Source of the DNA: Hypoxylon rubiginosum
Lineage: Eukaryota > Ascomycota > Sordariomycetes > Xylariales > Hypoxylaceae
Direction: 5' to 3'
Assembly (NCBI GenBank): GCA_902806565.1
Contig: CADCXA010000027.1
Location: forward strand, 186,001-250,000
DNA length: 64,000 nucleotides
In this document: one piece after another, positions 21,631 through 32,594 of the stretch
Position numbering within the stretch: position 1 is the first letter of the stretch
Layout of the letters: every line of letters starts with the position of its first letter
Program-made: the position numbers and the translations under genes
Notes under the pieces: generated by a model
Told to the model about the DNA's origin: nothing
What the model saw: the letters and a program-made list of their open reading frames with translations, nothing else
Databases searched by the model: none

Positions 21631-23322
21631 ATGGCGTCCAACGACCACGGCCAAGTCGGAGGACAAGGCCTGACAGAATTTGTCGACCGATATAAGCGCT
21701 ACATGCAACAGAAGGAGGAAACGAATGAGTTCATCAGAGTACGTCCAATTGATATAGAGGCCTTTCAAACCCTTAGCTAATGCCTACCCTACTACCAGGA
21801 CCTTTTGGTGTATGCCGACAGCGTGGAATCCAACTTGCGCGAGGAGAATAGTCAACTACACCAGCTTCTCGGTAATACGCGCTTAGACTTAGATGATGCC
21901 ACCAAGTCACGCCGCGATCTCCAATTACGCCTGCGCGATATGGAGACACGCTTGGGCATCGCTCCGGTAAGTTCTTAGTCAATGTGTAGCCCTCTTTCCG
22001 AGACATCGTATGACTGAGACATCATTCTAGGACCGAAATCCCTACGTCATGGTCCTCATTGACGGGGACGGTTTGCTAGTAAGTTGTAAATGCCGGCCTG
22101 GTTTGGTTGTCTTGTCATTCTAACCCTTTTACCACTCAAGTTTAAGGAGCACCTCGTTAGACAGGGTGCTGTTGGAGGCAGGAAGGCCGCAGACGAGCTT
22201 CGCAAAGCCGTAACCGAAAAGTTCAGCTATGCCGAGGAAACCCCAATTGAGGTCGTGACCGAGATCGTTGCCAATGTTTCGGGTCTTAGCAAAGCTATGA
22301 AACGCGACGGCTGTTTAGATAACGAGGCTACTCTTTACGATTTTGTATCAGGTTTCAACCAGGCCAAAGCACCCTTCCATTTTGTGGACCTTGGCTATAG
22401 CAAGGACGCGGCTGACGCAAAGCTACTATGTGAGTTATCTTGGACGAATCCTCTCCTACTTTTACAATTGCCCTTTTGCCTGACCGAGGATAGGCTCTGC
22501 TCGTTTTCACCTGCGTAATTTCAACTGCAAACTTATACTCATGGGCGTCTCTCATGATGTTACCTATGCCCCTTATCTGGATCACCTGATTCATGATGAA
22601 ACGTTCAAACAACGTATCATAGTACTCGAGGGATGCCCGACGGTGCAAGATATCGTTTCTACAGGTATCACTATCACCAGCTTTAAGAACATATTCCGCA
22701 GTGACAAGCTCAGGGTTCATTCTCCTCAAAGCGAGACGACGCAAGCGGCATCACCACCTCCGTCTGTGTCGTACGCAGCTATCACCCAGACAAAAGCTAG
22801 CCCGCCACCGCAAATTACTCTACCCATACCTCTAAAGAGAGCTAATACTCCGGCACGTACGGTCAAGCCGCCTACGCCTGCGTGGAATCCAGGCCCCCGT
22901 GGGCTAGATCCTCTCATTCAGGTCAACTCGGTTGCTCTAGAGCGCCTGAAGAAACGCAAGGGTGGAGATAAACTGTGCAACAATCATTTCCTTCGAGGAC
23001 CTTGTACGAAAGGCGATGAATGCGATTTCGAGCACAACTATAACCCGACGAAGGACGAAAAGAATGTCATTGCTCTCTTCGCCAGATTGAGTCCTTGCAC
23101 TAAGGGGCAGGATTGCGATATAGACAACTGCATTTACGGTCATCACGTAAGTTATTTACTTCCGCAGGTAACCAAAGTACTGTTTAAGAGAGTATTCTAA
23201 CACGTAGTGATAAGTGCCCTAGCGTCGTCAACGGCATCTGCAGCCACCCGCATTGCAAATTTCGCGTCGATGAGCATCCGCCCGGAACGAAGTTTAAGTA
23301 CCCTAGACACGCGGACTGGTAA
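21631..23322 (+). CDS. CCCH zinc-finger protein with coiled coil and NYN/PIN-like central domain
   Basis: Six exons: 21631-21738, 21799-21966, 22031-22078, 22141-22429, 22494-23146 and 23215-23322, giving 457 aa. Residues 1-90 form a predicted coiled coil. The central domain starts with YVMVLIDGDGLLF and contains LRNFNCKLILMGVSHDVTYAPYL; this is the conserved domain of a fungal CCCH-protein family (I recall it as DUF7923), and its IDGDG motif resembles NYN/PIN-type folds (inference). A Pro/Ser-rich linker follows, then a CCCH finger near 345-370 (CNNHFLRGPCTKGDECDFEH) and a second Cys/His cluster (CTKGQDCDIDNCIYGHH) completed in exon 6 (CPSVVNGICSHPHCKF). Introns 3 and 5 need AAG acceptors. 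It is probably a nucleic-acid-binding protein; the exact role is not known to me. Confidence 0.85.
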
Positions 23323-24415
23323 TCCAGATCGTCTATACATCTGGATCACGCACTGTGGAGATATTTAGCTATGTTCTATTCACCGGAAAGCTCTAGAGGG
23401 AGAGAGGGCATATGCCTCTAGGAGACATAGTGCTTTGATGCCTTGAGTGCTGTCTACTCTCCGTCGACTCGCGGGCAGAATGAAATGCACTTCGGGGGAT
23501 AGTAATACTTCCAGACATTATTCAGGAGGTAGTTTGTTTGGGACCCGAAGTGAGATAAATAATACAAATTGCTTAGAGAGAACTGCTTGGTGCTCTCTGC
23601 ACTTTGGGGTTCTCTCTCAATACCGCATAACTTTCGTGTCGAATGCCTGTTCAGTGACTGTGTTAAGACCTACCTGTTAGAATCTATGCCATCGGCATGA
23701 TGCCTGCCGGAGTTATTGGCTTCGCGCATTGCGTCGACCTATGGTGTCCTATGCGTCGGACGTTCCTAGGTTGCCTGTCTGTAAGTTCGACCTTTTGCAC
23801 CCTTTACCCAAGTAAGGCTTATAGTATGCTTTAATCTGCCAGTAATTCAACATGCCCGGGTTGCCACTACCAGCCGTGCTCCGTGTACCAACTCAGTTGG
23901 GTGAGGTAATTGAATGTGAATGATACTAGCACGACCCCTATCACGATCACGATCACGATCACCACATCTGTAAATTAGTGCCTTCCTTACGCTTTTCTTC
24001 TCCCTTATTCTATTTTTCATACTTCATTTTCCCTATGCAAGAAAAATTACATTTTCATGTTGGGCGCCCCCTTTCCCCCTTTCTCAACTTACGGCGACAA
24101 AAGATCTCTCCCAAGGCAGGAGGCTCCGAAGCTAATTGCATATTAGCACTCCTATTATATATACTATATATGAACGACAACGTGGAGAAGACATGCTTTT
24201 GCGCTCCAATGACCAGTAAGACGGGAGAAAGGACGGAATATTGCGAAGGCAGATAGTGCCTATGCTCGCTTAATAACGCGAAGTCGCATCGTGACCCTAG
24301 TTTAGCCGGCAGCCAGGGGGCGACGAGAGCAGATCGCCAAAGCTTATATAAACGGCACTTTGCGTCACTGCTCATCAATTTCCTTATTCCTTAGCTTTCC
24401 ACGTTGTAAGCTATA
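23323..24415. other. Intergenic region left of the TIR element
   Basis: 1.1 kb with no convincing gene. Includes a CACGAT x3 microsatellite at 23942-23959. Base composition is ordinary right up to the element boundary. Confidence 0.5.
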
Positions 24416-24485
24416 CCATCTATCCCTGACCAGTGAGAACAACCCACCAGCGAACCCGCAAAATTAACCAAAATCCACCTATTTT
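24416..24485 (+). repeat. Left terminal inverted repeat
   Basis: Begins CCATCTATCCCTGACCAG directly after TA. Pairs with 26553-26622. Normal G+C content, in sharp contrast to the adjoining interior. Confidence 0.92.
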
Positions 24486-24596
24486 TAAAGGCTTTAATTA
24501 ATCTATGGAAAATTATAGAAATATATAATTATTATAAATAAAAATAAAATTAATTAATTAATTAATATATTTAATTAAAACTTAAATTATTTTATT

Positions 24597-24629
<33 letters not shown>

Positions 24630-26552
24630 AATATAAATTTTTTTTATTTATATTTTTAAAATTTAATTTTTTATTTTTATTTTTAATAATAATAAATAAT
24701 TAAATTATTTTAATTTATTTATTAATATTACTATTAATTATAAATATTTTAATAATAATAATAAATTTTTTATTAAAATTAAAAAAATTTTTATATTTTT
24801 TAATTTAATTATATTTAATTTAAATTTTAAATATAAATATTTTTTAATTTCTAAAAATTAATTTAATTATTTAATAATTAAATAATTTTATTATATTTTT
24901 AAATATTTTATAAATATTTAAATTTAATATTTTAAATAAATTTTAAATATAATATTTTATATATAATATTAAAATTAATATTATAAAATTATAAATATTT
25001 AAATTTTATTAAATTAATTTTTTAATATTTTTTTTATTTAATTAAATTTTAAAATATTATAATATTTTAAAATAATTAATTAATTAATTTTTTATTATTT
25101 TAAAATTAAATTTATTATTTTTTATAATTAAAATAATTATTTTAACTTTTAAATAATAATGTAAAAAATTAAACTTATTTATAAAATTAAAATTAATTAT
25201 TATAAATAATTTATTTAAAATTTAATAATAAATAAATTTTAAAATATTATAAAAATTATTATTTAATAATTAAAATTTATAAAAAATATATATTAATAAA
25301 AAATATAAATAAATATTATTAAAAAAATAAATAAATATAAATTTATTTTAAAGTTTATTTTTATTAATATATAAAAAATTAAAACAAATTAAAAGAATTA
25401 AAAAAATAATATTTAAAATTAAAAAAATTAATATATTAATTAATATATAATTTTTATAATTATTAAATATTAATAAATATATTTTAAAAAAAAATTTTAA
25501 TAAAAATTTAATTTTAATAATAAATATATTTTTTAATTATTTAATAATAATTTTATTATTTATTTAATTATTTTTAAATATTATATAATATTAATTAATT
25601 ATAACTTTAAATTGTTTTTTAAATTAATTTATTTATATATAATTTTTTTTTAAAAATTATATTTAATTTAAAAAACTAGTTTATAATATTTATATATTTA
25701 ATAAAAAACGTTTAAAAATAATTTTATAAGTTTTTTATAAAAAATTTTATAAATATTAAGTTTTTTAAAATTAATTTATTAATTTTTAATATTATAATTA
25801 ATTAATTAAGTTAAATATATAAAAAAAATATAGGTTTTTTATTATATTTAATTATAATATTTTTTTTATTTATATTAAAAATTAATTTAAATTTTATTTA
25901 TTTATATTTATTTTATTTAATATTAAAATATTATTTTATAATTTTAAAATTAAAGTTATTAAATTTAATAATTTTAATTTTATAATTTATTTTTATATAT
26001 ATAAATAAATTTTAATAAATAAAAACCTTAAATTAATTTTTATTTAAAAGTTTTTTTAAGTTTATTAAATTTTTTATAATTAAATATATAATATTATAAT
26101 TAAAAATATATTTTATTAAATTTTAATAAATAATTTATTTAATAAGTTTTTTTTTTATTTATAAATTAATATTTAAACATTTTAAAAAGTTTTTATAAAT
26201 AGTTATTTATAAAATTAATAATATATAATAAATTAAAAAATTATATATTTAAAAAATATTATATAAATAAAAATATTATTTTAAATAATATTTAAAATAA
26301 TTTTAATTATTATTTTTTTATTATAAAATGTTATATTAAATTTTAATAAAGTTATTTAAATTTATATTTAAAAAATAATATTTTTATAAAAAATTAAAAA
26401 TTAATATTTTATATTAAAAGTTATATTTTAATTTTTAATAATTATATAATTAATTAATTTTAAATTTTATATCTAAGTAAATTAATTAATATTTACTTTA
26501 AATTTTTAATTTTATATTATATAAAGTAGAGTTAGTTAAGATATATGTAAGT

Positions 26553-26622
26553 AAAATAAGTGGGTTTTGGTTAATTTTACGGATTCGCTGGTAGGTTGTT
26601 CTCGCTGGTCAGGGATAGATGG
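26553..26622 (-). repeat. Right terminal inverted repeat
   Basis: Reverse complement of the left arm with six pyrimidine transitions, at arm positions 19, 30, 40, 44, 59 and 64. Ends ...GGGATAGATGG followed by TA. Confidence 0.92.
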
Positions 26623-27016
26623 TATGGGAAGTTTCCGCAAGCGGAAAATTTATCCCTTCTCCTCCCTATACCACGAGGCGCAATATGGCTAGGTACCGCC
26701 TCTACCCTACTCCGTCCCGCCTCTTCTCCTTGCCAACTAATCTACCTTACCCTAGCCGCGGTAATGTAGGAGACAGGCTGCTGTAGATCCAGGGGCAAAA
26801 CATTATAGGATGCGGGGAAGGAATCCCAGAAAAAGCTTGTTCGTATTAGTAGCATTCGTCACGATGGGACCATTTGGGGGGACTAATTGCCGGCTCTTAT
26901 ATGGTTGTATATATATATCTCCCATGTGTCGTCTTACGAAGATCCGAACTCGAGTCCTCTAGGCAGACCGATCCAAGATCTTCACCTCTACGTTTCGTCT
27001 AGATCTGACACTGATC
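26623..27016 (+). promoter_or_regulatory. Upstream region of the acetyl xylan esterase gene
   Basis: About 390 bp between the transposon and the esterase ATG. A TATA-like ATATATATAT tract lies near 26908-26918. A GCGGGG at 26812-26817 matches the CreA consensus SYGGRG, a plausible carbon-catabolite site but a low-information motif. Confidence 0.35.
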
Positions 27017-27971
27017 ATGATGTTATTCTCCGCCCTCGTCTCGACGGGCCTCATGGCCAGCACGGCCTGGGCCGCCTCGCTTACGCAGGTTTCGAACTAC
27101 AACAACAACGCGACGTCCAAGGCGCAGATGTGAGAGACCGCCTTCCTTCCTATTACTCAACAGCTGCGTGGTAATAAATACTGATAAATACGAAATTAGG
27201 TGGGTGTACAAGCCGGACAACGTGGTCGCGAACCCGCCGCTCGTGGTGGTGATCCACTCGTGCCAGTCGACGGCGCAGTCGTACTTCCAGAACAGCGCGA
27301 TCCCGTGGAAGCAGGGCTCGGACGGCAAGGGCTACATCACGGTGTGGCCGTCGTCGCCAAACAGTGGAACGTGCTGGGACGTTTCGTCTAAGCAGTCGCT
27401 GACGCACCTGGGCGGCGGCGACTCCCAGGCCATCGCCAACATGATCCTGTACGCCATCTCAGAGTATGGCGCCGACCCGGAGCGCGTCTACGTGACGGGC
27501 GGCTCGTCGGGCGCCATGATGAGCAACGTCCTTGCCGCTACCTACCCCGAGCTCATCAAGGCCGTGTCGCTCTATAGCGGCGTTGCCGCCGGCTGTTTCG
27601 TCAGCTCGTCCGGCGGCGTCGACCAGTGGAACAACAGCTGCAGCGGCGGGCAGTCGCAGGCCACCCCGGAGAAGTGGAAGCAGGTTGTGTTAGACATGTA
27701 CCCCGCGTATTCCGGGCCTCGGCCAAAAATGCAGATTTGGCATGGTAGTGTCGATAGCACGCTGGCGCCCCAGAACTACAACGAGACCATTAAGCAGTGG
27801 ACCGCCGTTTTCAACGTCACACAGACCCCTACCAACTCCGTCGCCAACACGCCCAAGCAGGGCTACACCACAAGCAACTACGGCGAGTTCGTCCAGGGTA
27901 TCTACGCGCAGGGCGTGGGCCATAGTGTGCCGTCTAACCTGACGGCTAGCGAGGCATGGTTCGGCCTGTGA
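27017..27971 (+). CDS. axeA: Secreted acetyl xylan esterase, carbohydrate esterase family 1
   Basis: Removes acetyl groups from xylan outside the cell, helping xylanases. Exons 27017-27129 and 27200-27971 (70-bp intron) give 294 aa. The N-terminus is a signal peptide (two Met, then hydrophobic to ASTAWA, cleavage likely near residue 20). The catalytic domain follows: VVVIHSCQSTAQSY, the nucleophile elbow GGSSGAMMS, an Asp in HGSVDSTLAPQNY, and a His in GVGHSVPSN, completing Ser-Asp-His. It ends AWFGL with no carbohydrate-binding module, as in the short CE1 esterases of Aspergillus. An alternative reading as a feruloyl esterase or PHB-depolymerase-type CE1 enzyme cannot be fully excluded. It sits 395 bp from an extremely mutated transposon, yet its own G+C is high and its frame intact. 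Confidence 0.92.
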
Positions 27972-28461
27972 CGTGGCAGCATCTCCAGTAGTGAGATAGC
28001 TGCTAACGAGCGAGGCGCTTTGATGACTGATGTTAGTGGAGGGCTCAAATCTAGCGCTGTTTAATTGTACATACGAATCAAAGATCGTTTCTGGATAGAA
28101 AGTGGGTGAGATCAAAGCCTAGTTCCATCTATATCGATTAAAATGCTGCAAATCGAACCACATGTCTTCATACATTTATCATGTGAAATTGCCCCTTAAG
28201 ACAAGCTGCGCCTCGTTGTGCGACCAATATAAAGTCTGACGGATGTGAAGATTTGATTCGGCAATAGGACAGAGCATCGTATATCAACCTCTCGTACCAA
28301 GCGTCTCATTTCCTAAATTGGAGTGATTAGACATAATGCTCCGAGATCTGTCTGTTTTCCAGTCGTCCTGCTTTAGAATTATGACGAGATGCCCATTCTG
28401 AACTTATGCCTCTGCTCCAGAGGTATCAGGCGAATAATTATGGTGTATTGGAGATAGCATC
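27972..28461. other. Convergent 3' intergenic region
   Basis: 490 bp between the esterase and the converging regulator gene. No coding potential seen. Confidence 0.55.
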
Positions 28462-30271
28462 TTAGCTGGAAGCTCCATGATAACTAGGCTTATTCGGCGC
28501 GTCATCCAGTTCTGTGTCTGTAAGTTCCCTAGAGTTGATGACCGTTTTATACCTCCATTGGCCGTCAAAGATTTCGAGTTCAGTACCTTCATTGTCGACT
28601 AGCTTAGGATCTCGCTCCCTCTCATATTCCTCCATCTCAGCGGGTGTCCAATCTCGGTTGTCGACGATTAGCCGTGCGATTTCGATATTGTTTCGTGTTT
28701 TGAGGACTAACTGAGGCACGCGCATGAGGTGAGCCCATTCATCACCGACTTCTTTGAGAATCTGGTTTATTTCGCGGTCTGCAATGCCTTGCATCCACCA
28801 TACATCGGGACAGAGCTTTGCGAAACATAAGTAATGACCCAAGATGACCAAGGCTCGCGGTCTATATTCCTGTGCAAACGGAATGAATGTTTTCGGAATG
28901 AATGCTTATTAGAGTCTAATGTTAGCAGGAAATCCTTTGTATAGACAATTCTAATCGTCAAAGCAAGTATATATGCCCCGGTCTTCTGGATTGTGGTGGA
29001 TCATCAAATGTAGCCTTGAAGGAGGAGGATCTAAGTAAACTGTGAGGTACTCACTGAAGAAACTGAAAATGCGAAGGTCTAGGATGGGGTTGAAGCCATG
29101 CTCTATCAGTTCTTGATAGAGCGAGCCGAGATACTTTAGCATATCATAGTATATTTGCTGGTGTCCGTCATCCGTGTCGCCGGGTTGGATCGAAGCAACC
29201 ATGGATAGAAGGTTGTTCGGAATATACAACGACGCTTTCTTAAGATCAACTGGTGGTCGGTAGAAAAGTACTGCCATGCCCGACTCTTGCAGGACCCGTG
29301 GCGAGACGATCTCGACAATGAGACCTATTCCGCGCCATACCTGCATCCAGTCGATAATGTATAATGGCTTTCCGTCTGGTTCTCTGAACATTTGACTGCT
29401 CACAGCAATCATGAGAAATGAGGTTGCTATCAGGGCTGGGAAGTCCTGCGGATCCGCATTCTCTATCGCCTTTCGATAGCCTTCAAACGCTTTAGCACGA
29501 TAGGCGAGCGCACGCTGGGGCGGAATAGGTTGGTGGATGCTTTGGAGATGTAACGACGATACGGCCATGAGGCAATCCATGAGAAAAGGAGACTCGAAGG
29601 CGTACTGCACGAATTTAACTTGTAAAATGTTATCGACAACCGTGGATCGGCCAGACTGGATGGAGAAGAAATGGTAACCGTGGGTGGTGAAGAACCATAG
29701 CATCTTCATGTCTATGTTGTCGCGCACCTCGCGTGGGCGAAATAGAGGCTCGGATATAACGGTGCTCCTGGTAGTGCTGACTTCGAGGGATGACGAAGGA
29801 GAGAAACTAGAGGAGGAAGACGGAGGCGTATAGGGGGATCTGGCACCGACGAACAGTGAATCAGATGCCTGCGCAGCCGGGTATACGCATTTCTCCTTTC
29901 GAAGCCTACATGCTTTGCATGTCGGCCTCACCTCGTCACACTTTTGCTTTCGTGTTAGTTCTTATGGGGATACTATATGGCATTAAACTGATTGCTTTCT
30001 TTACCTTGACTTTACGCTTTTTGCAGTGTTGGCACCCGGCCCGCGACTTCTTATGAGGCCGTTTCGCGTGATACGGTCTACTAGATTCGGGATTCTCGCT
30101 TAATTGTCTATCAGAAGACGAATCGAAGTCGATCAGGGGTTCCAGAGGCATAAAATCCCCATCGTCGAGGGCGAGATCGTCGACGTTAAAATTGAAATCT
30201 AGTTCGAAATTGAGGCCAGCGTCGGTGCCTAGATCTTCAATTTCTACTTGGTCCATTTCCATTTCGTCCAA
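28462..30271 (-). CDS. Zn2Cys6 transcription factor, sterol-uptake-control (UPC2)-like; intron 2 unresolved
   Basis: Exon 1 30271-30005 encodes an acidic N-terminus and CQHCKKRKVK. Exon 2 starts at 29940 after an AAAAG acceptor with CDEVRPTCKACRLRKEKC, completing C-x2-C-x6-C-x6-C-x2-C-x6-C. The regulatory part resembles the UPC2/Ecm22-like family (FFTTHGYHFFS, LTVYLDPPPSRLHLM). Exon 3, 28869-28462, reads RPRALVILGHY with a good CACAG acceptor at 28870 and a perfect GCTAAC branch site upstream. Exon 2, however, meets TAG at 28953-28951 and I find no GT donor in the right phase before it, except GTTTAC at 29040, which would delete the conserved LTVYLDPPP block. So this is either a non-canonical or poorly conserved splice, or an early-stage pseudogene. 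Confidence is high in the family, low in the exact model. Confidence 0.78.
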
Positions 30272-31028
30272 GTGGTTTGCGTTGCACCAAGTCAGTCAAC
30301 TTTGTATCAGTATCATCGTTGAACGTTGAACGGTTGCATGTGGTAATGTGCGACCAAGGAAAATGTCAGCGAAAGGAGATAGTAGTACATATAAAATGTT
30401 AACACATGCAATTTGGGGTAAGTTGCTCCTCTTGTCTCCAGCCACCGGGTCTCCTTGGTCTCCTTGGTCTCCTTGGTCCTATACGGTGAGTGGTGAGTCC
30501 TACGGCCTGTACGTACCTGGGAAATACAAAATGATATGATATATGATAATGAAATGATAGGAGGTAACCTTCTCTGCAACATTTCGGGAATGCCAATTTG
30601 ACGTATGCTAGCCCCACAGGCTCAGCCCTGACGCGTGCTACGGTATTACCCTCCTGAGGCCGCCATGCAGCCTGGCAGCCCATGGCCCATTGCTACTTCA
30701 CTGCCCCGCGGAGCCATTCCTTAAGTGGACCATATCCGAATGCCGCTATGCCGGTGCACATAGTACCAGTAATAAGCCGGAGGGCCCCGACTCACCGTCC
30801 CTGACCGTCTTGGCATAGCGGTTCTCTTTTATATGCATATCACTTACCACTTACATGTAAATCACATGTAAATACATAGCTATGTACGTATAGAGCTATA
30901 CTTGAGATACCTACATAACTCTTCCGTATCAACTCTTGGATTTGGTAGTTGCAGCACCGCCGTGGTCAACAAGCCGACAAATTGACCCAATTGGTGTTGA
31001 AGCTCAAATAGTGCAAAGGATCGATGCA
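30272..31028. promoter_or_regulatory. Divergent promoter region between UPC2-like gene and ORC5
   Basis: 757 bp with no gene. Carries a 9-bp tandem repeat of GTCTCCTTG near 30449-30478. Function inferred from position. Confidence 0.4.
30449..30478. repeat. Tandem repeat, 9-bp unit GTCTCCTTG x3
   Basis: Three direct copies, continuing with GTCCTA. Confidence 0.8.
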
Positions 31029-32594
31029 ATGGATAGCATATTCGAGCTACCAGACGACCTCCTCGCGACGCTCATCGAGAGCTTCCCCTGCCGAGACGCG
31101 CAGATCCGAGCTCTGGCGACGCTGCTCTACCCGCGTGCAGCACCATGCCGCAACCTGATCGTCCACGGCACCGAAGCTACGGGCAAGACGGCGATCACTA
31201 CGGGCCTACTCGAAGCGCTGCGGTCGGCTACCGATCGTGCCCCGTCCCTTAATTATGCCATTGTCAAGTCCGTCGAATGCGTGACTGCCCGGCACTTGTT
31301 CGAACGAACCATCGGGTTGGTGGCCGACGCCTTGGAGTGGGAAGGGCTAGCAACGGTCGGGCGCTGCGAGACGCTGGCTGCTCTTACAGTCGAGCTAACT
31401 CGGATGCTGAAGGACGGCGTCGAGCGGGAAAATAGTGACTGGAGGTTCGTGTTGGTCTTTGACGGCATCGACCGCCAGCGAGAGGCGCCGCCTACGCTAC
31501 TACCTGCTCTCGCTAGGCTATCCGAGATTGTGCGTATACTCTTTCATATGTATTCTCTATAAAAAAACTATATCTAACATGCTCTCTAGATCCCTAACCT
31601 CACAACCGTCTTCATCCTAACCACGCCCTCGCCCTCCCTCCTACGCGTATCCTCCACGCCGCAGCTCTACCTCCCGCCGTACACCAAGACCGACTACATC
31701 ACGATCCTCTCGCGACCCCCGTACACCCCCCCCTCGCTCCCGAACACGACGGCCCAGGAGACGGCCGACCTGTGGGCGCGCTTCGCGGCCGCGGTCCACG
31801 ACGCCCTCGCCAAGCCCGCCTCCCGCAGCCTCCCGGGCCTGTCGCGGGCCTGCGCCGCGCTGTGGCCGCGGTTCACGGCGCCGGTCGCCGCGGGCACGCA
31901 CCGCGCGCGCGAGTTCACCAAGCTGCTCGTCGCCGCGCGCGCCTACTTCCAGGACGAGAACGTACTCGAGCCCGGCATCACGCTGCTGTCGTCCAACGAC
32001 AGCAAAAGCGGAAGTGCTTTTGCTACCTCCAACGGAAACGGCGTTGCCTCGAAGAAGAAGAATGGTAGCGAAACGGCGGCAGTATCAACTACTACTACGA
32101 AAGACCTAGCCACCCTCCTCCCGCCCACGGCGCGCCTGCTCCTCGTCGCCGCATACCTGGCCTCGCACAACGCGCCGCGCCACGACCAGACGCTCTTCAG
32201 CACGTGGTACTCGGGCCGGCGACGACGCGGCGGCGGCGGGATGGCCGCGACGCGCGTTACGAAGCGGACGAAGCACCGCAAGATCGCGCGCAAGCTGCTG
32301 GGCCCCAGCGCCTTCGTCCTCGAGCGCATGGTGGCCATCTACGCGGCGACGCGGCGGGAGTGGGATAACGACGACGGCGGGGGCGGAGAGGAGAGGGATG
32401 CGAGCGTGGACGGCGACGTGGGCATGGCTATTTCGACGCTGGCTAGCTTGCGGCTCCTGGTGCGTGTTGGAGGCGCTGGAGGCGGGGATATGATGGATCG
32501 CGGGGGCAAATGGAGGGTTGGTGTTGGATGGGAGGTTATCAGGGGCGTGGGTCGGAGTATGGGGGTTGAGGTTGAGGAGTGGCTTATTGAGTAG
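31029..32594 (+). CDS. ORC5: Origin recognition complex subunit 5
   Basis: Subunit of ORC, the AAA+ complex that marks replication origins and loads MCM helicase. Exons 31029-31529 and 31590-32594 (60-bp intron) give 501 aa. The ATG at 31029 begins MDSIFELPDDLL; the next block, FPCRDAQIRALATLL, and the Walker A motif HGTEATGKTAIT (about residues 45-56) match fungal Orc5. Walker B-like VLVFDGIDRQ lies near 150. Exon 2 has the AAA lid and winged-helix part: PRACAALWPRF-type segment, then LLPPTARLLLVAAYLASHNAP and the basic KRTKHRKIARKLLGP. A Ser/Gly/Lys low-complexity loop splits the middle, and the C-terminus has a Gly/Asp-rich insert. Exon 2 is strikingly G+C-rich. An upstream TTG is not used, since homology begins at the ATG. 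Confidence 0.92.

Larger units (their letters stand above)
24416..26622. mobile_element. 2.2 kb TIR DNA transposon, interior mutated to near-pure A+T (RIP-like)
   Basis: Bounded by 70-bp terminal inverted repeats (24416-24485 and 26553-26622; 64 of 70 identical, all six differences C/T transitions) and flanked by TA on both sides (24414-24415, 26623-26624). This fits a Tc1/mariner- or pogo/Fot1-type element, as do the length and the TA target. Between the arms almost every position is A or T: by hand count about 35 G or C in the 1,980 bases 24541-26520, close to 2%. No open frame of useful length survives, so no transposase can be named. The likely cause is repeat-induced point mutation, but the loss is much deeper than usual. 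The superfamily call is inference from ends and target only. Confidence 0.85.

Noticed and set aside
24486..26552. AT tract as inserted mitochondrial DNA or a centromere core
   Set aside because: At about 2% G+C it is far below fungal mitochondrial DNA, has no mitochondrial genes, and is framed by inverted repeats and TA, so a transposon fits better.
24408..26632. 8-bp target duplication of hAT type
   Set aside because: The eight bases on each side agree at only five positions; a TA duplication is exact.
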